NCBI RefSeq assembly: GCF_002850745.1
Contig: NZ_KZ559468.1
Span: 340,501-404,500, forward strand
Origin: Nonomuraea indica
Lineage (GTDB): Bacteria > Actinomycetota > Actinomycetes > Streptosporangiales > Streptosporangiaceae
DNA: 64,000 nucleotides
Direction of reading: 5' to 3'
Part shown: positions 17,618 to 26,452 of the stretch, piece after piece
How positions within the stretch are numbered: the stretch's first letter is position 1
Layout of the letters: each line of letters starts with the position of its first letter
Translations under genes and position numbers: made by a program
Notes under the pieces: model-generated
The model's input: only the letters and a program-made list of their open reading frames with translations
The model's database searches: none
Told to the model about the DNA's origin: nothing

Positions 17618-18961
17618 CTACGACGTGGCCGTCGTCCTGCCGTCTCCGGCCCGGTCCTCCCGCCGTAGCGTGTCGGGCGTCCATCCGGCGGTGCCCGCCA
17701 CGATCCGTACGGCCGCGCGGGCCAGCGGCTCCAGCCCCGCCACGTCCACCTTGTCCAGCGTGTCGGCCGAGTCGAACAGGTACATCGGCGCCGACAGGAA
17801 GTGCACCAGCGGCACGCCCTCGGGGTGGAAGAACGCGCCGTCGGTGGGCGGCATCGGTGAGAACACGTCCGGCGGCAGCACGAAGGACCGGCGCAGCCCC
17901 TCCGCCTCCAGGGTCGTGGCGACCAGGCTCTCCAGCCGAGGCGCCTGGGTCGTGAACCACCATCTGACCTCGGGATCCGCTGTCGGCCGCAGCCCGCCGT
18001 CCACGCTCTCGCAGCGCAGCGCGGCATGCTCCAGGTGCACCTGGAGGACCACGTCGGCGAGCAGGGAGCGGTGCCGCTCGATGAACGCCCTGGTGCCCGC
18101 GGCGTGCGCCATGTGCCCGGAGGTGAACAGGAACATCAGGTTGTGCGGCCGCTGCGCGGCGGGCACCCGCGCCCAGTGGCGCGCGGCGGCCAGCACCAGC
18201 GCGATGCCGGAGGCGTCCTCGACGGCCGAGGCCCAGGGGCCGTCGTGGTGGGAGGCGACGATCACCCAGTGCGGTGAGGCGCCCGGCAGCGTCGCGACCA
18301 CGTTGTGCGTGGTCACCGTGCCGCGGACGGACTCGGCGACCAGCTCACCCTCGCAGGGGAGCCGGGCCAGGAGCCGCCGGGCGTCGCCTCCGGACAGCCA
18401 CAGCCCCGGGATCGGCCGCTCGACGGCGTCGTAGGGAACGTAGTAGTCGCGCGTCTCCCACGGCACGCCCGTCAGCGCGCCCACGAAACCGGCGGCGCCC
18501 GCGTCCAGGGCGGGCTCCACGACCTGCATCATCCGCGGCCCGAACGGGATGGTCTGGACGAGCGTGTCGAAGACCCCCTCCGGATCGTAGGCCGACGTGG
18601 CCAGCGCCCTGACGAACGACTGCGGCACCTCGGCGAAGGCCAGCTCGTCCACCGCGATGTCGCCGGGCCGCGCCTCGGCGAGCGGGACGATCCTGGCGCG
18701 CAGGCCGCCGGTCGGCGCGGTGAACGGCAGCGGCAGGCCGGGCAGTTCGGTGCCGTCCGCCAGGCGCAGGACGCCGGTGCCCGGCTGCCAGCGGGTCACC
18801 TCCACCGGCTCCAGCGCGACGTCGAGCCCCCACCCGGCCAGCCGATCGGCCAGCCACCCTTCCGTCCACACGTCCGCCGGATAGCCCGGGCGGCGGATGC
18901 CGCGCGACACGACGGTCTCGATCCAGCCGAGCATCTCGGCTGCGGAGGGCACGTGTTCCAT
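17618..18961 (-). CDS. M28-like metallopeptidase homologue, ligands incomplete
   Basis: 447 residues from the chosen ATG; an upstream in-frame ATG at 19015 would add 18 residues and nearly abut the divergent gene. The fold matches M28 aminopeptidases with an inserted PA-like region: VIVASHHDGPWASAVEDASG supplies the first His/Asp pair and the bridging Asp. However, the catalytic Glu-Glu expected after FLFT is replaced (SGHMAHAAG), and the last His before DSADTLDKVD is missing. It may be inactive, or use a different site such as HLEH. No signal peptide is evident. The biological role is unknown. Confidence 0.75.
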   Translation of the reverse strand: MEHVPSAAEMLGWIETVVSRGIRRPGYPADVWTEGWLADRLAGWGLDVALEPVEVTRWQPGTGVLRLADGTELPGLPLPFTAPTGGLRARIVPLAEARPGDIAVDELAFAEVPQSFVRALATSAYDPEGVFDTLVQTIPFGPRMMQVVEPALDAGAAGFVGALTGVPWETRDYYVPYDAVERPIPGLWLSGGDARRLLARLPCEGELVAESVRGTVTTHNVVATLPGASPHWVIVASHHDGPWASAVEDASGIALVLAAARHWARVPAAQRPHNLMFLFTSGHMAHAAGTRAFIERHRSLLADVVLQVHLEHAALRCESVDGGLRPTADPEVRWWFTTQAPRLESLVATTLEAEGLRRSFVLPPDVFSPMPPTDGAFFHPEGVPLVHFLSAPMYLFDSADTLDKVDVAGLEPLARAAVRIVAGTAGWTPDTLRREDRAGDGRTTATS

Positions 18962-19043
18962 GCCGGTGATCCAACCATTGACAACCGGGGCGTGTGAAGC
19001 CACAGTTCCGGTCATCCGTACAAATCTTGTTCTGGAGGCCGTT

Positions 19044-19871
19044 ATGAGGCTCCTGGTGGCAGCCGTCTTACTCGTGCAGGGAATCCTCGCGAGTCCGGCG
19101 CGGGCGGCGGACACGATCGAAGCGCACTACCGGGCGGCGGGCCCCTGGGCGGTCGCCACGGCCGACGTGCCGGGCTACCGCCTCGTCTACCCGGCGGCCC
19201 TCGGCGCGGGCGGCGTCAAGCATCCGATCATCACCTGGGGCAACGGCACCAACGCCGTGCCCACGCAGTACCCCGGCGTGCTCGACCAGCTCGCCTCCTG
19301 GGGCTTCGCCGTCGTCGCCTCGACCGACACCACGACGGGCACCGGGTCCGAGATGATCGCCGCGGCCCGGTACCTCATCGACAGGAACACCGACGCCTCC
19401 AGCGTCTTCCACGGCAAGCTCGACGTGACCAGGATCGGCGCCGTCGGCCACTCCCAGGGCGCCGGCGGCTCGGTCAACGCCGCCACCAAGTCCGCCGGCC
19501 TCATCCGCACCGTCGTCCCCATCGCCCTGCCCGCGCCGATCTGGGTGAGCCCGGGAGACGCGTTCTCCGTCAACCGACTGACCTGCCCGGTGCTGTTCCT
19601 CGGCGGGACCAACGACGGCCTCATCTCTCCCGACTCCGCGCTCCAGGCCTACTACGGCCAGGTGCCCGGCGCCGCGGCGAAGGCACTGCTCAAGGGCGCC
19701 GGGCACAACACGATCCAGGGCACGGGCGGCGGCTTCCTCGGCTACCTCACGGCCTGGCTCATGTACCAGCTCCAGGGCGACGCCTACGCGCGCGGCGCGT
19801 TCGCGGGCGCCACCCCGGAGATCAACACCAACGCGAGCTGGCAGAGCCAGTTCGAGAAGAACCTGCCCTAG
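19044..19871 (+). CDS. Secreted alpha/beta hydrolase (cutinase/lipase-like)
   Basis: 275 residues with a signal peptide cleaved near ARAAD (residue 21). The mature enzyme has the nucleophile elbow GHSQGAG, the acid in LFLGGTNDGLI and the catalytic His in GAGHNTIQG, the plan of actinobacterial polyester hydrolases and dienelactone-type esterases. WGNGTN is the likely oxyanion strand. The ATG follows TGGAGG. It is divergent from the M28-like gene and overlaps the convergent phosphotriesterase-family gene by 4 nt. It likely cleaves extracellular esters; the substrate is not predictable. Confidence 0.85.
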   Translation: MRLLVAAVLLVQGILASPARAADTIEAHYRAAGPWAVATADVPGYRLVYPAALGAGGVKHPIITWGNGTNAVPTQYPGVLDQLASWGFAVVASTDTTTGTGSEMIAAARYLIDRNTDASSVFHGKLDVTRIGAVGHSQGAGGSVNAATKSAGLIRTVVPIALPAPIWVSPGDAFSVNRLTCPVLFLGGTNDGLISPDSALQAYYGQVPGAAAKALLKGAGHNTIQGTGGGFLGYLTAWLMYQLQGDAYARGAFAGATPEINTNASWQSQFEKNLP

Positions 19872-20869
19872 GCACGCGGGACGGGGCGGCCGGCACGAGC
19901 GTCGCCGTCCGCCCCGTCCGCCGTGAGGTCGCGGAGCGCGAAGGCGGCGCCCGGGTTGCGGGTCAGCGCCGCCGCCGCCGCCTCGCCGAGTCCCGCGGCC
20001 TCCAGCCGCGGGACGAACCGCTCCAGCAGGTACGTCAGCCCCGGCCCCCCGCCCAGGTGGGGCCAGTACGAGCGGCGCGCCAGGTCCATGCCGAACAGCA
20101 GCCGGTCACCCTGGCCGTGCCCGGCCAGCTCCGCGACGAGCGCGACGATCTCGGCGTCCGTGCCGTACTTGATCCGGCCCGGCCGGTCAAAGGCCAGATA
20201 AGCCCCTCGTTCCGCCAATGAGATGAGATATCCGGCATCGGGGTTGTGGTCGATGTGGCCGAGCACCACCCGGTCGGCCGGGACGCCCTCGGCCGCCAGG
20301 GCGTCGAGCAGTTCGTGGCCCATCGTGCCCTTGTCGCAGTGGCTCACGACCGGCACGCCGGTGGCCAGCGCGGCGGCGGCCACCGCCCCGACCAGCCGCC
20401 GGATCCCCCGGCCGAACGCGTGGTACCCCGTCGCGATCTTGATGGCGCCCGCCCGGGCGGGCGAGCGCCGCACCAGGGGCCCGGCGAGGCCGTACTCGTC
20501 CATGCCGAGTTCGATCTCCGACACCAGCAGCTCGGTGATCTCGTGGGCCGGGTAGTGGTGCAGCCAGTGATCGTCGGCGTAGTAGCGGCTCTTGTGGAAG
20601 CCCGTCACCGCGACGACGTGCAGGCCGGTCCGCTCGGCCAGCTCCCTCATCAGCGACGGGCTGCGGCCGAAGCCCAGCGGCGTCATCTCCACCACTGCCG
20701 ACAGGCCGAGGCGCCGCGCCGCCGACACCTCCGCGACGGCCGCGTCGAGGGAGTCGAGCCGGTAGTCCGGTTCCTCGCGCACCGGCCAGCCGCCGGTCAT
20801 GAACAGGTGCTCGTGCGCGTAGGTGACCCCGAGTTCCTCGACGTCACCGAGCACGGTGCGGACCGTCAC
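19868..20869 (-). CDS. Phosphotriesterase-family metal-dependent hydrolase
   Basis: 333-residue amidohydrolase-fold TIM barrel: His19 and His21 (AHEHLF), the carboxylated Lys144 in AIKIATG, the VVSHCDKG and LGHIDHN histidines, and Asp in FGMDLA are all present. Relatives include sugar-lactone and phospho-lactone hydrolases as well as true phosphotriesterases. It is the last gene of the carbohydrate operon, so a lactonase step is the natural guess. The GTG start repeats a sequence 32 nt upstream: a leader reading frame of 11 codons, starting in the previous gene's stop, ends in GTGA at this start. GGAGG precedes the start by 8 nt. Confidence 0.87.
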   Translation of the reverse strand: MTVRTVLGDVEELGVTYAHEHLFMTGGWPVREEPDYRLDSLDAAVAEVSAARRLGLSAVVEMTPLGFGRSPSLMRELAERTGLHVVAVTGFHKSRYYADDHWLHHYPAHEITELLVSEIELGMDEYGLAGPLVRRSPARAGAIKIATGYHAFGRGIRRLVGAVAAAALATGVPVVSHCDKGTMGHELLDALAAEGVPADRVVLGHIDHNPDAGYLISLAERGAYLAFDRPGRIKYGTDAEIVALVAELAGHGQGDRLLFGMDLARRSYWPHLGGGPGLTYLLERFVPRLEAAGLGEAAAAALTRNPGAAFALRDLTADGADGDARAGRPVPRA

Positions 20870-20897
20870 AGCAGCACCCTCCGCAGCAGGCCGACCG

Positions 20898-22121
20898 TCA
20901 CAGCAGGGCTCCTTCCTCGCGCAGCCGCTCGCGCAGCAGGCCCGCGTCCACCTCCGCGGGCTGCACGCCCGCCTTCACCGCCAGCGCCGCGGCCGTCCCC
21001 GCGGCCTGGCCCATCGCCATGCACTGGCCCATGGACCGGGCCGACGCGTGCGCGTCGTGCGTGGCGGACAGGCAGCGTCCCGCCACGATCAGCCCGCTCA
21101 CCTCGACGGGAAGCAGGCACCGGTACGGGATCCCGTAGGTGCGGAAGTCGCGCACGTACTCCCACCGGGTGCCCGACCCGGAATCGTGATCCTCGATCGG
21201 CGCGCCGCAGCGGGCGATCGTGTCGGGGAAGTCCCGCCCGGTCAGCACGTCGTCGGCGGTCAGGACGTACCGCCCGACCAGCCGGCGGGACTCCCGCACC
21301 CCGATGCGCGCCGACGTGCTCAGCAGCACGGCCGACTCGTAGCCGGGGACCTTCTCCCGCAGGAAGCGGACGTACGCGCCGACCTGCCGCCGCCCCTCCC
21401 GCTCGGCCCGTGACAGCTCGAACGGGTCCGTCGGGTCGAGGCCGCTCACCCGGGTGAGGTTGGTGTGCACGATCCCGTCCCGCACGGTCCGGTGCACCGA
21501 CCCCTCGCGCCTGGGCAGGTCCGCGTCCGCCATCAGCGCGTGCAGCTCCGCCGTGCTCGTGGCGGACGGGTCCACCCCGCCCAGCCGGAACGTGGTCGTC
21601 ATCGGCTGCAGCCGCATGCCCGGCCGTTCCAGGGTGGCCCCGGCCCGCCAGGCCACCTCGGCGTCACCCGTGGCGTCCACCACCACCCGGGCCCTGACCA
21701 GGAACCGGCCGGCCACGGTCTCCACGACGACACCGGTGTCCGGCACGACGTCGCACACCCGGGCGTGCAGGAGCACGTCGGCGTCCGAGGTGAGCGAGTC
21801 CCAGACGACCTTGAGCTCCTCGGGCTCGTAGGTGACCCCGGTCCCCGCGCCGTAGGTGTTGGGCCGTTCGAAGGCCGCCCCCGCCTCGAACAGCCGCTCG
21901 CACACCTCCCAGCCGATGCCGCCGACGACGCGCGGCGCCTCGGGACCGGGGGAGTAGAACCCGTAGAAGGTGTCGAGGACCGCGGCCCCCGTCCCCCCGA
22001 GGAAGCCCGCCGCCTCCACCAGCAGGCACGACGCCCCGGCGCGTACGGCGGCCACCGCGGCGGCGCAGCCCGCGCTGCCCCCGCCCGCCACCACCACGTC
22101 GCCTGCCCACAGTTCGTTCAT
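20898..22121 (-). CDS. FAD-dependent oxidoreductase (FAD_oxidored family)
   Basis: 407 residues. The N-terminal dinucleotide-binding motif VVVAGGGSAGCAAAVAAVRAG is followed by VEAAGFLGGTGAA. VVVDATGDAEVAWRAG and the C-terminal LIVAGRCLSATHDAHASARSMGQCMAMGQAAG are characteristic of the PF12831 group. Cytosolic, and probably oxidises a hydroxy-compound in sugar catabolism. The ATG overlaps the upstream SDR stop as ATGA. The physiological electron acceptor is unknown. Confidence 0.87.
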   Translation of the reverse strand: MNELWAGDVVVAGGGSAGCAAAVAAVRAGASCLLVEAAGFLGGTGAAVLDTFYGFYSPGPEAPRVVGGIGWEVCERLFEAGAAFERPNTYGAGTGVTYEPEELKVVWDSLTSDADVLLHARVCDVVPDTGVVVETVAGRFLVRARVVVDATGDAEVAWRAGATLERPGMRLQPMTTTFRLGGVDPSATSTAELHALMADADLPRREGSVHRTVRDGIVHTNLTRVSGLDPTDPFELSRAEREGRRQVGAYVRFLREKVPGYESAVLLSTSARIGVRESRRLVGRYVLTADDVLTGRDFPDTIARCGAPIEDHDSGSGTRWEYVRDFRTYGIPYRCLLPVEVSGLIVAGRCLSATHDAHASARSMGQCMAMGQAAGTAAALAVKAGVQPAEVDAGLLRERLREEGALL

Positions 22122-22810
22122 CGCAGGTGCCACCCTCCGTCGACGGGGATGACCGCGCCCGTGGTCCGTCCGGACGACGGCGACAGCAGCCAGAGCACGG
22201 CCTGGGCGACCTCCTCCGGCCGGCACAGCCGGGCGCCGAGCGGCATCAGCGAGGGCAGCCTCGTCCGGACGGTCTCGGAGGTCTGGGCGCGGCGGCTCAT
22301 CGGCGTGGCCACCAGCCCGGCGGAGACCAGGTTGACCCGCACCCCGTGCGGCGCCGCCTCGCGGGCCGCGGTCCTGATCAACGGGATCAGTGCACCTTTG
22401 GCGGAGGCGTAGGCGACGGTGCGGAAGTCGTCGTCGATCGACGTGCCCAGCACCGAGCCGATCACCACGATCGACCCGCCGCGCGGCATCGCCGGGATCG
22501 CCGCGCGCAGCAGCCGGAAGACCGACTCGTGGTTGACCCGGTGCACCTCGCTCCACGCCACGTCGGTGCAGTCGCGCACGCCGCCGTCGCCGAGCGCCCT
22601 GCCGGACATGCCGACGGCGTGCACGACACCGGAGACCGTCCCGTGCGCGGCCGCGGCCTCGGCCAGCGCCTGCTCCGCCCCGCCGGGCCGGGTGATGTCG
22701 ATCCCGCCGGCCAGGTCCACGCCGAAGGCCGGCACACCCGACTCCTCCACCGCCTCGACGCAGGCGCGGCCGATGCCGCCCTCCGAGCCGGCCACCAGAA
22801 CCGCGCTCAT
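22118..22810 (-). CDS. SDR-family oxidoreductase
   Basis: 230-residue SDR. The glycine loop AGSEGGIGRA, Ser in VIGSVLGTS, the YASAK Tyr/Lys pair and the C-terminal TTGAVIPVDGGWHLR are intact. It overlaps both neighbours by 4 nt (ATGA), so translation is coupled to the SIS gene before it and the FAD enzyme after it. The likely role is NAD(P)-linked oxidation or reduction of a sugar or its lactone. Confidence 0.88.
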   Translation of the reverse strand: MSAVLVAGSEGGIGRACVEAVEESGVPAFGVDLAGGIDITRPGGAEQALAEAAAAHGTVSGVVHAVGMSGRALGDGGVRDCTDVAWSEVHRVNHESVFRLLRAAIPAMPRGGSIVVIGSVLGTSIDDDFRTVAYASAKGALIPLIRTAAREAAPHGVRVNLVSAGLVATPMSRRAQTSETVRTRLPSLMPLGARLCRPEEVAQAVLWLLSPSSGRTTGAVIPVDGGWHLR

Positions 22811-23592
22811 GGCTTCCCGGGCACGTCGGCCGGCTTCCTGAGCACGTCGGCGGCGCGCCGGGCGTGCTCCAGGTAGGCGGCCTCGAACAGCTCCTCGGAG
22901 CGCGGGCCGCCGACGAGCTTGGCGCTGGAGATCACCGGCGGCGTCCAGCCGCCGGCGACCAGCAGCTCCGCCGTCCGCACCTTGATCTCGTTGACCACGG
23001 AGACCGCGGCGAGCGTGCTGCCGGGACCGACCGGCTCGGCCAGGCCGTCCACGGAGCACAGCGCGTCGCCCACCGGGGTGCACAGGTCGATCACCACATG
23101 GGCGTGGTCGGCGAGCCGCGTTCCGCTGGGGTGGCCGGGCTCGACGGCTGTGGTCTCCCGCATCGAGGTCACGGCCACCACGGACAGCCCCGCCTTGCGC
23201 AGGCCCATCGCCATCTCGATCGGCACCGCGTTCAGCCCGCTGACGCTGAAGATGATCGCCGCGTCGGTCGGCCGTAGCTCGAAGTTGGCCAGGATGGCGT
23301 CGGCCAGCCCCTCGACCCGCTCGACGAACATCGCCTGCCGCATCCCGTTCGACCCGGCGACCTGCGTGTAGAACGTCGTCGACAGGTCCACGATGGGGTG
23401 GAACCCCGGATACGAGCCGTAGCGGGGGAACATCTCCTCCACGCCGATCCGGGAGTGGCCGGTGCCGAACGTGTGCACCACGCCTCCGCCGCCGATGGCT
23501 GAGCAGGCGATGTCCGCCGCCGCCGCGAGGGCCTCCTCCTGTGTTCGCTCGATCTCGCCGAGCAGCTCCATCGCCCGCCGTATCCACTTCAT
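22807..23592 (-). CDS. SIS-domain sugar isomerase-like protein
   Basis: 261 residues with one SIS fold: VVHTFGTGHSRIGVEEMF, the phosphosugar-binding IIFSVSGLNAVPIEMA loop and VVAVTSMRET. It resembles the UPF0309/sugar-isomerase group, thought to act on phosphosugars as aldose-ketose isomerases or sensors. The ATG overlaps the ROK stop (ATGA). Next to a sugar kinase, it would be the isomerase step. Confidence 0.87.
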   Translation of the reverse strand: MKWIRRAMELLGEIERTQEEALAAAADIACSAIGGGGVVHTFGTGHSRIGVEEMFPRYGSYPGFHPIVDLSTTFYTQVAGSNGMRQAMFVERVEGLADAILANFELRPTDAAIIFSVSGLNAVPIEMAMGLRKAGLSVVAVTSMRETTAVEPGHPSGTRLADHAHVVIDLCTPVGDALCSVDGLAEPVGPGSTLAAVSVVNEIKVRTAELLVAGGWTPPVISSAKLVGGPRSEELFEAAYLEHARRAADVLRKPADVPGKP

Positions 23593-24467
23593 CCAGATCT
23601 CCCTCCATAGAGCGCGGCGCCGATCGCCCCTGCCCTCGGGCCGAGGGCGGCGGGCAGCACCGCGATGTCACCGATGAGCGGGCGCCTGCGCCCGAGCTCC
23701 TCCCGCAGGGCGACGCCCATGAGATCGAGGGCGCCGGAGACGCCGCCGCCCACGACCACCGCGCGCGCTCCGAACAGCGACGCGGCGTCGCCCAGCGCGA
23801 CGCCGAGCGCCCAGCCGGCCTTGGCGAGCACGCTCACGGCCCGCTCGTCACCGGCTCTGGCGGCCGCCGCCACCGCCGAGGCCGGGCCCGCGCCGAAGGC
23901 CCGCACGATCCCCGGCCCCGCGGCGAGCGTCTCCACGCACCCCCTGTTGCCGCAGCAGCAGGGCGATCCCCACGGATCGACCGTGACGTGCCCGACCTCA
24001 CCGATCTGGTCGCGGGGACCGACGAGGATCTCGCCGCGCAGCGCCACCGCGCCGCCCACCCCGGTGCCGAGAACGGCGAACAGCACGTCGGGCAGCCCTC
24101 GGGCCGCTCCCAGCCGCAGCTCCGCCAGGGCGAACGCCCGCGCGTCGTTGACCACGGCCACCGGCATCCCGGTCAGGGCGCTCAGCCGGGGGCCGGCCGG
24201 GTAGCCGTCCCAGTCGCCCGGCGGGTTCGGCACGAACAGCGCGGTGCCCGTGTCCCGGTCCACGTGGCCGGGCAGCCCGATCCCGATGCTCCGGACGTGC
24301 GGGGCGGCCAGCGCCGCCACGAGCTCCATCGTCTCGTCGGGGCCCGGCGGCGTCGCCGCGACGCCGGAGCCGACCACCGTGTCACCGTCGAGCAGCACCC
24401 ACTTGGTGTCGGTCCCGCCGACGTCGACGCCGAGCCGCGTCCCGGCTCGGCCCGTGGGGCGCGTCAC
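23589..24467 (-). CDS. ROK-family sugar kinase
   Basis: 292 residues with no N-terminal DNA-binding domain, so it is a kinase rather than a repressor. ATP-binding GVDVGGTDTKWVLL, catalytic Asp in VVNDARAFAL, GTGVGGA, and the zinc-binding PCCCGNRGCVET motif are all present. It would phosphorylate a hexose released from the imported sugar. The GTG start overlaps the stop of the GH94-like gene as GTGA. Confidence 0.9.
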   Translation of the reverse strand: MTRPTGRAGTRLGVDVGGTDTKWVLLDGDTVVGSGVAATPPGPDETMELVAALAAPHVRSIGIGLPGHVDRDTGTALFVPNPPGDWDGYPAGPRLSALTGMPVAVVNDARAFALAELRLGAARGLPDVLFAVLGTGVGGAVALRGEILVGPRDQIGEVGHVTVDPWGSPCCCGNRGCVETLAAGPGIVRAFGAGPASAVAAAARAGDERAVSVLAKAGWALGVALGDAASLFGARAVVVGGGVSGALDLMGVALREELGRRRPLIGDIAVLPAALGPRAGAIGAALYGGRSG

Positions 24468-26452
24468 GGGCCGACCGTCAGGGCGCGCGAGGCGAACCGG
24501 GCGCCGTCACCCGTCGGCGGGCGCGTGCTGAAGGGCTCGACGCCGAGCAGCCGCAGGTACGCCAGCAGCGGCTGGGCGTGGCTGTGCAGGTTGGCGACGG
24601 GATACGCCTGCATGGCGATGCCGAGGTCGGCGAGGTCCCAGGTGCGGCCGGGCCGGTGGGTCTCGGGCGCCAGATAGGCGTCGGGCCCGGACAGGGTGCC
24701 CTCCCAGACGTCCGGGTAGGCGTTCGCGTGCGCGGTCAGGGACATCCGCCGCCACCACTGCCAGCCCAGCTCGGGAACGTGGCGGGCGGCGGCCCAGACG
24801 AGCGTCATGTTGATCGCGTACCAGATCGTGCCGACGCCGCCCGGGCCGTACCGGTCCCGGACGGGCCAGCGCAGCCGGGCGCCCAGCGGCGAACCGGCCG
24901 CGGCGGTGGCCTCGATCCTCCGCAGCAGCTCCACCGCGCGGCCGGGCGGGGCGGCGCCGCACAGGATCGCCCACGGCTGCACCTCCAGCCACATGTCGGA
25001 GTCGCCGACGACGGCTCCGGGACCGTGGGCGCGCCGGAACCAGCGGCCGTTCCACTCCCCGGCCACCAGCCCGCGCAGTTCCTCGCCGAGCTCGCGCGCC
25101 TCTCTCCCGGTCACCGGGTCGCCGAGCCGCTCGGCCAGCACCGCGTACCGCGGCAGCACCCAGGCGGCCATGGCCGAGTTCAGGACGGACTCGCCCTGAG
25201 CGATCATCAGCTCGCGGTCGACCCCGCTCTCGGTGATGGCCATGTCGTTCCAGTCGGCGTTCAGCATCCGCACGTGGCCGTGCTCCCCCCGCCCGACCAC
25301 GTCCGTGAAGAACCTGAACTGCCTGCGCAGGTGCTCGCCGAGCGGGACCGGCGCGGCGCGGTGCAGCGGGTGGTACGGCACGGGCTCGCGGAAGGCCGCC
25401 TCCTCGCCGGTGGCGGACAGGTACTCGGCCGCCAGCCACAGCGCCCACAGGTTCTGGTCCGACGGCCGGAACAGGTCCGTCCACGGCTGCTTGTCCGGTC
25501 CGAGGGCGTAGGGCAGGTCGCCGTCGGGGCTGCCCCAGGCGCAGGTGTTGCGCAGCACGGACAGGGCCAGGTCCGGCTCGATGTGGACCAGGGGCAGCGC
25601 GTGCTGGAGCGGGTCGCGGGCGGCGCCGTTGAAGCCGTGCCTGAAGGAGTAGCACGATCCCTGGTCGAGGGTGTGCCCGCCGAGCACGCCGTCCGCGCAG
25701 GCTCCGCCGGTCAGCAGCGCCGCGTGCCACGGGATCTCGCGCTCGGCCTCGGGCGCCCGCGGCGCGGACGCCCGGGGCAGGCGGTCGCGCAGGGCGGCCA
25801 GGCTGCCCTCGAACGACGGCGCCGTGTCGTCGAGCAGGCCGTACCTGAGCTCGACCACCCGCTCGTCGTGGGCGGCGAGCAGGAGGGGGACGGCCAGTCG
25901 CCCCGTTCCGGTCCTGCACGGGTCCGCCCCGCCGAGCAGCTCCAGTTCGAGTCCCGGGTCCTCGCCCGGCCCCGCGCCGCTGACGAGGTTGACCTGGGCG
26001 GGTCTCGCCGCCCACTCCTCGGTCAGCGTCAGCCGGGCCGGCTCGCCGAGCAGGTTGCGGACGCGCAGCCGGATCAGCACCCACGGCGCCTCGCCCTCGG
26101 GGCAGAGCACGGTGCGTTCCAGGGACACCCGGTCGTCCGCCACCCGGACGATCACGAACGTCGGCCCGAATATCCGCTCGGATCCCGAAATATCCGTCGA
26201 TAGTTCGCCTACGCGGGTGACGCCCGTCTCGCGCGTGAGCCACCGCAGGGCCGTGTGCTCGTCGAACAGGCCGCTCCGGCCGTAGTTGTCGGCCACCAGC
26301 GTGATCCGCCGGTTTCCCAGGTGGACGGCGTGCCGCCGGGTGGGCGGTTCGAGGATGGGGTCCCACTCGGCACGCGGATCCCGTTCCTGGTCCATCGTGT
26401 AGGAGAAGGCGGGCAACCCGTGCGCGGTGGTCCATGCGCCGAATGCGCTCAC
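24464..26452 (-). CDS. GH94-like glycoside phosphorylase/hydrolase
   Basis: 662 residues, shorter than the roughly 800 of cellobiose phosphorylases. An N-terminal beta-sandwich-like half (LGNRRITLVADNYGRSGLFD) is followed by an (alpha/alpha)6 barrel with SCYSFRHGFNGAARDP, PSDQNLWALWLAAEYL, LNADWNDMAI (general-acid Asp of the DWND type) and NAYPDVWEG. This suggests intracellular phosphorolysis or hydrolysis of an imported glycoside. The GTG start overlaps the permease stop (GTGA). No signal peptide. The exact family (GH94, GH149 or a related one) needs a profile search. Confidence 0.78.
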   Translation of the reverse strand: MSAFGAWTTAHGLPAFSYTMDQERDPRAEWDPILEPPTRRHAVHLGNRRITLVADNYGRSGLFDEHTALRWLTRETGVTRVGELSTDISGSERIFGPTFVIVRVADDRVSLERTVLCPEGEAPWVLIRLRVRNLLGEPARLTLTEEWAARPAQVNLVSGAGPGEDPGLELELLGGADPCRTGTGRLAVPLLLAAHDERVVELRYGLLDDTAPSFEGSLAALRDRLPRASAPRAPEAEREIPWHAALLTGGACADGVLGGHTLDQGSCYSFRHGFNGAARDPLQHALPLVHIEPDLALSVLRNTCAWGSPDGDLPYALGPDKQPWTDLFRPSDQNLWALWLAAEYLSATGEEAAFREPVPYHPLHRAAPVPLGEHLRRQFRFFTDVVGRGEHGHVRMLNADWNDMAITESGVDRELMIAQGESVLNSAMAAWVLPRYAVLAERLGDPVTGREARELGEELRGLVAGEWNGRWFRRAHGPGAVVGDSDMWLEVQPWAILCGAAPPGRAVELLRRIEATAAAGSPLGARLRWPVRDRYGPGGVGTIWYAINMTLVWAAARHVPELGWQWWRRMSLTAHANAYPDVWEGTLSGPDAYLAPETHRPGRTWDLADLGIAMQAYPVANLHSHAQPLLAYLRLLGVEPFSTRPPTGDGARFASRALTVGP

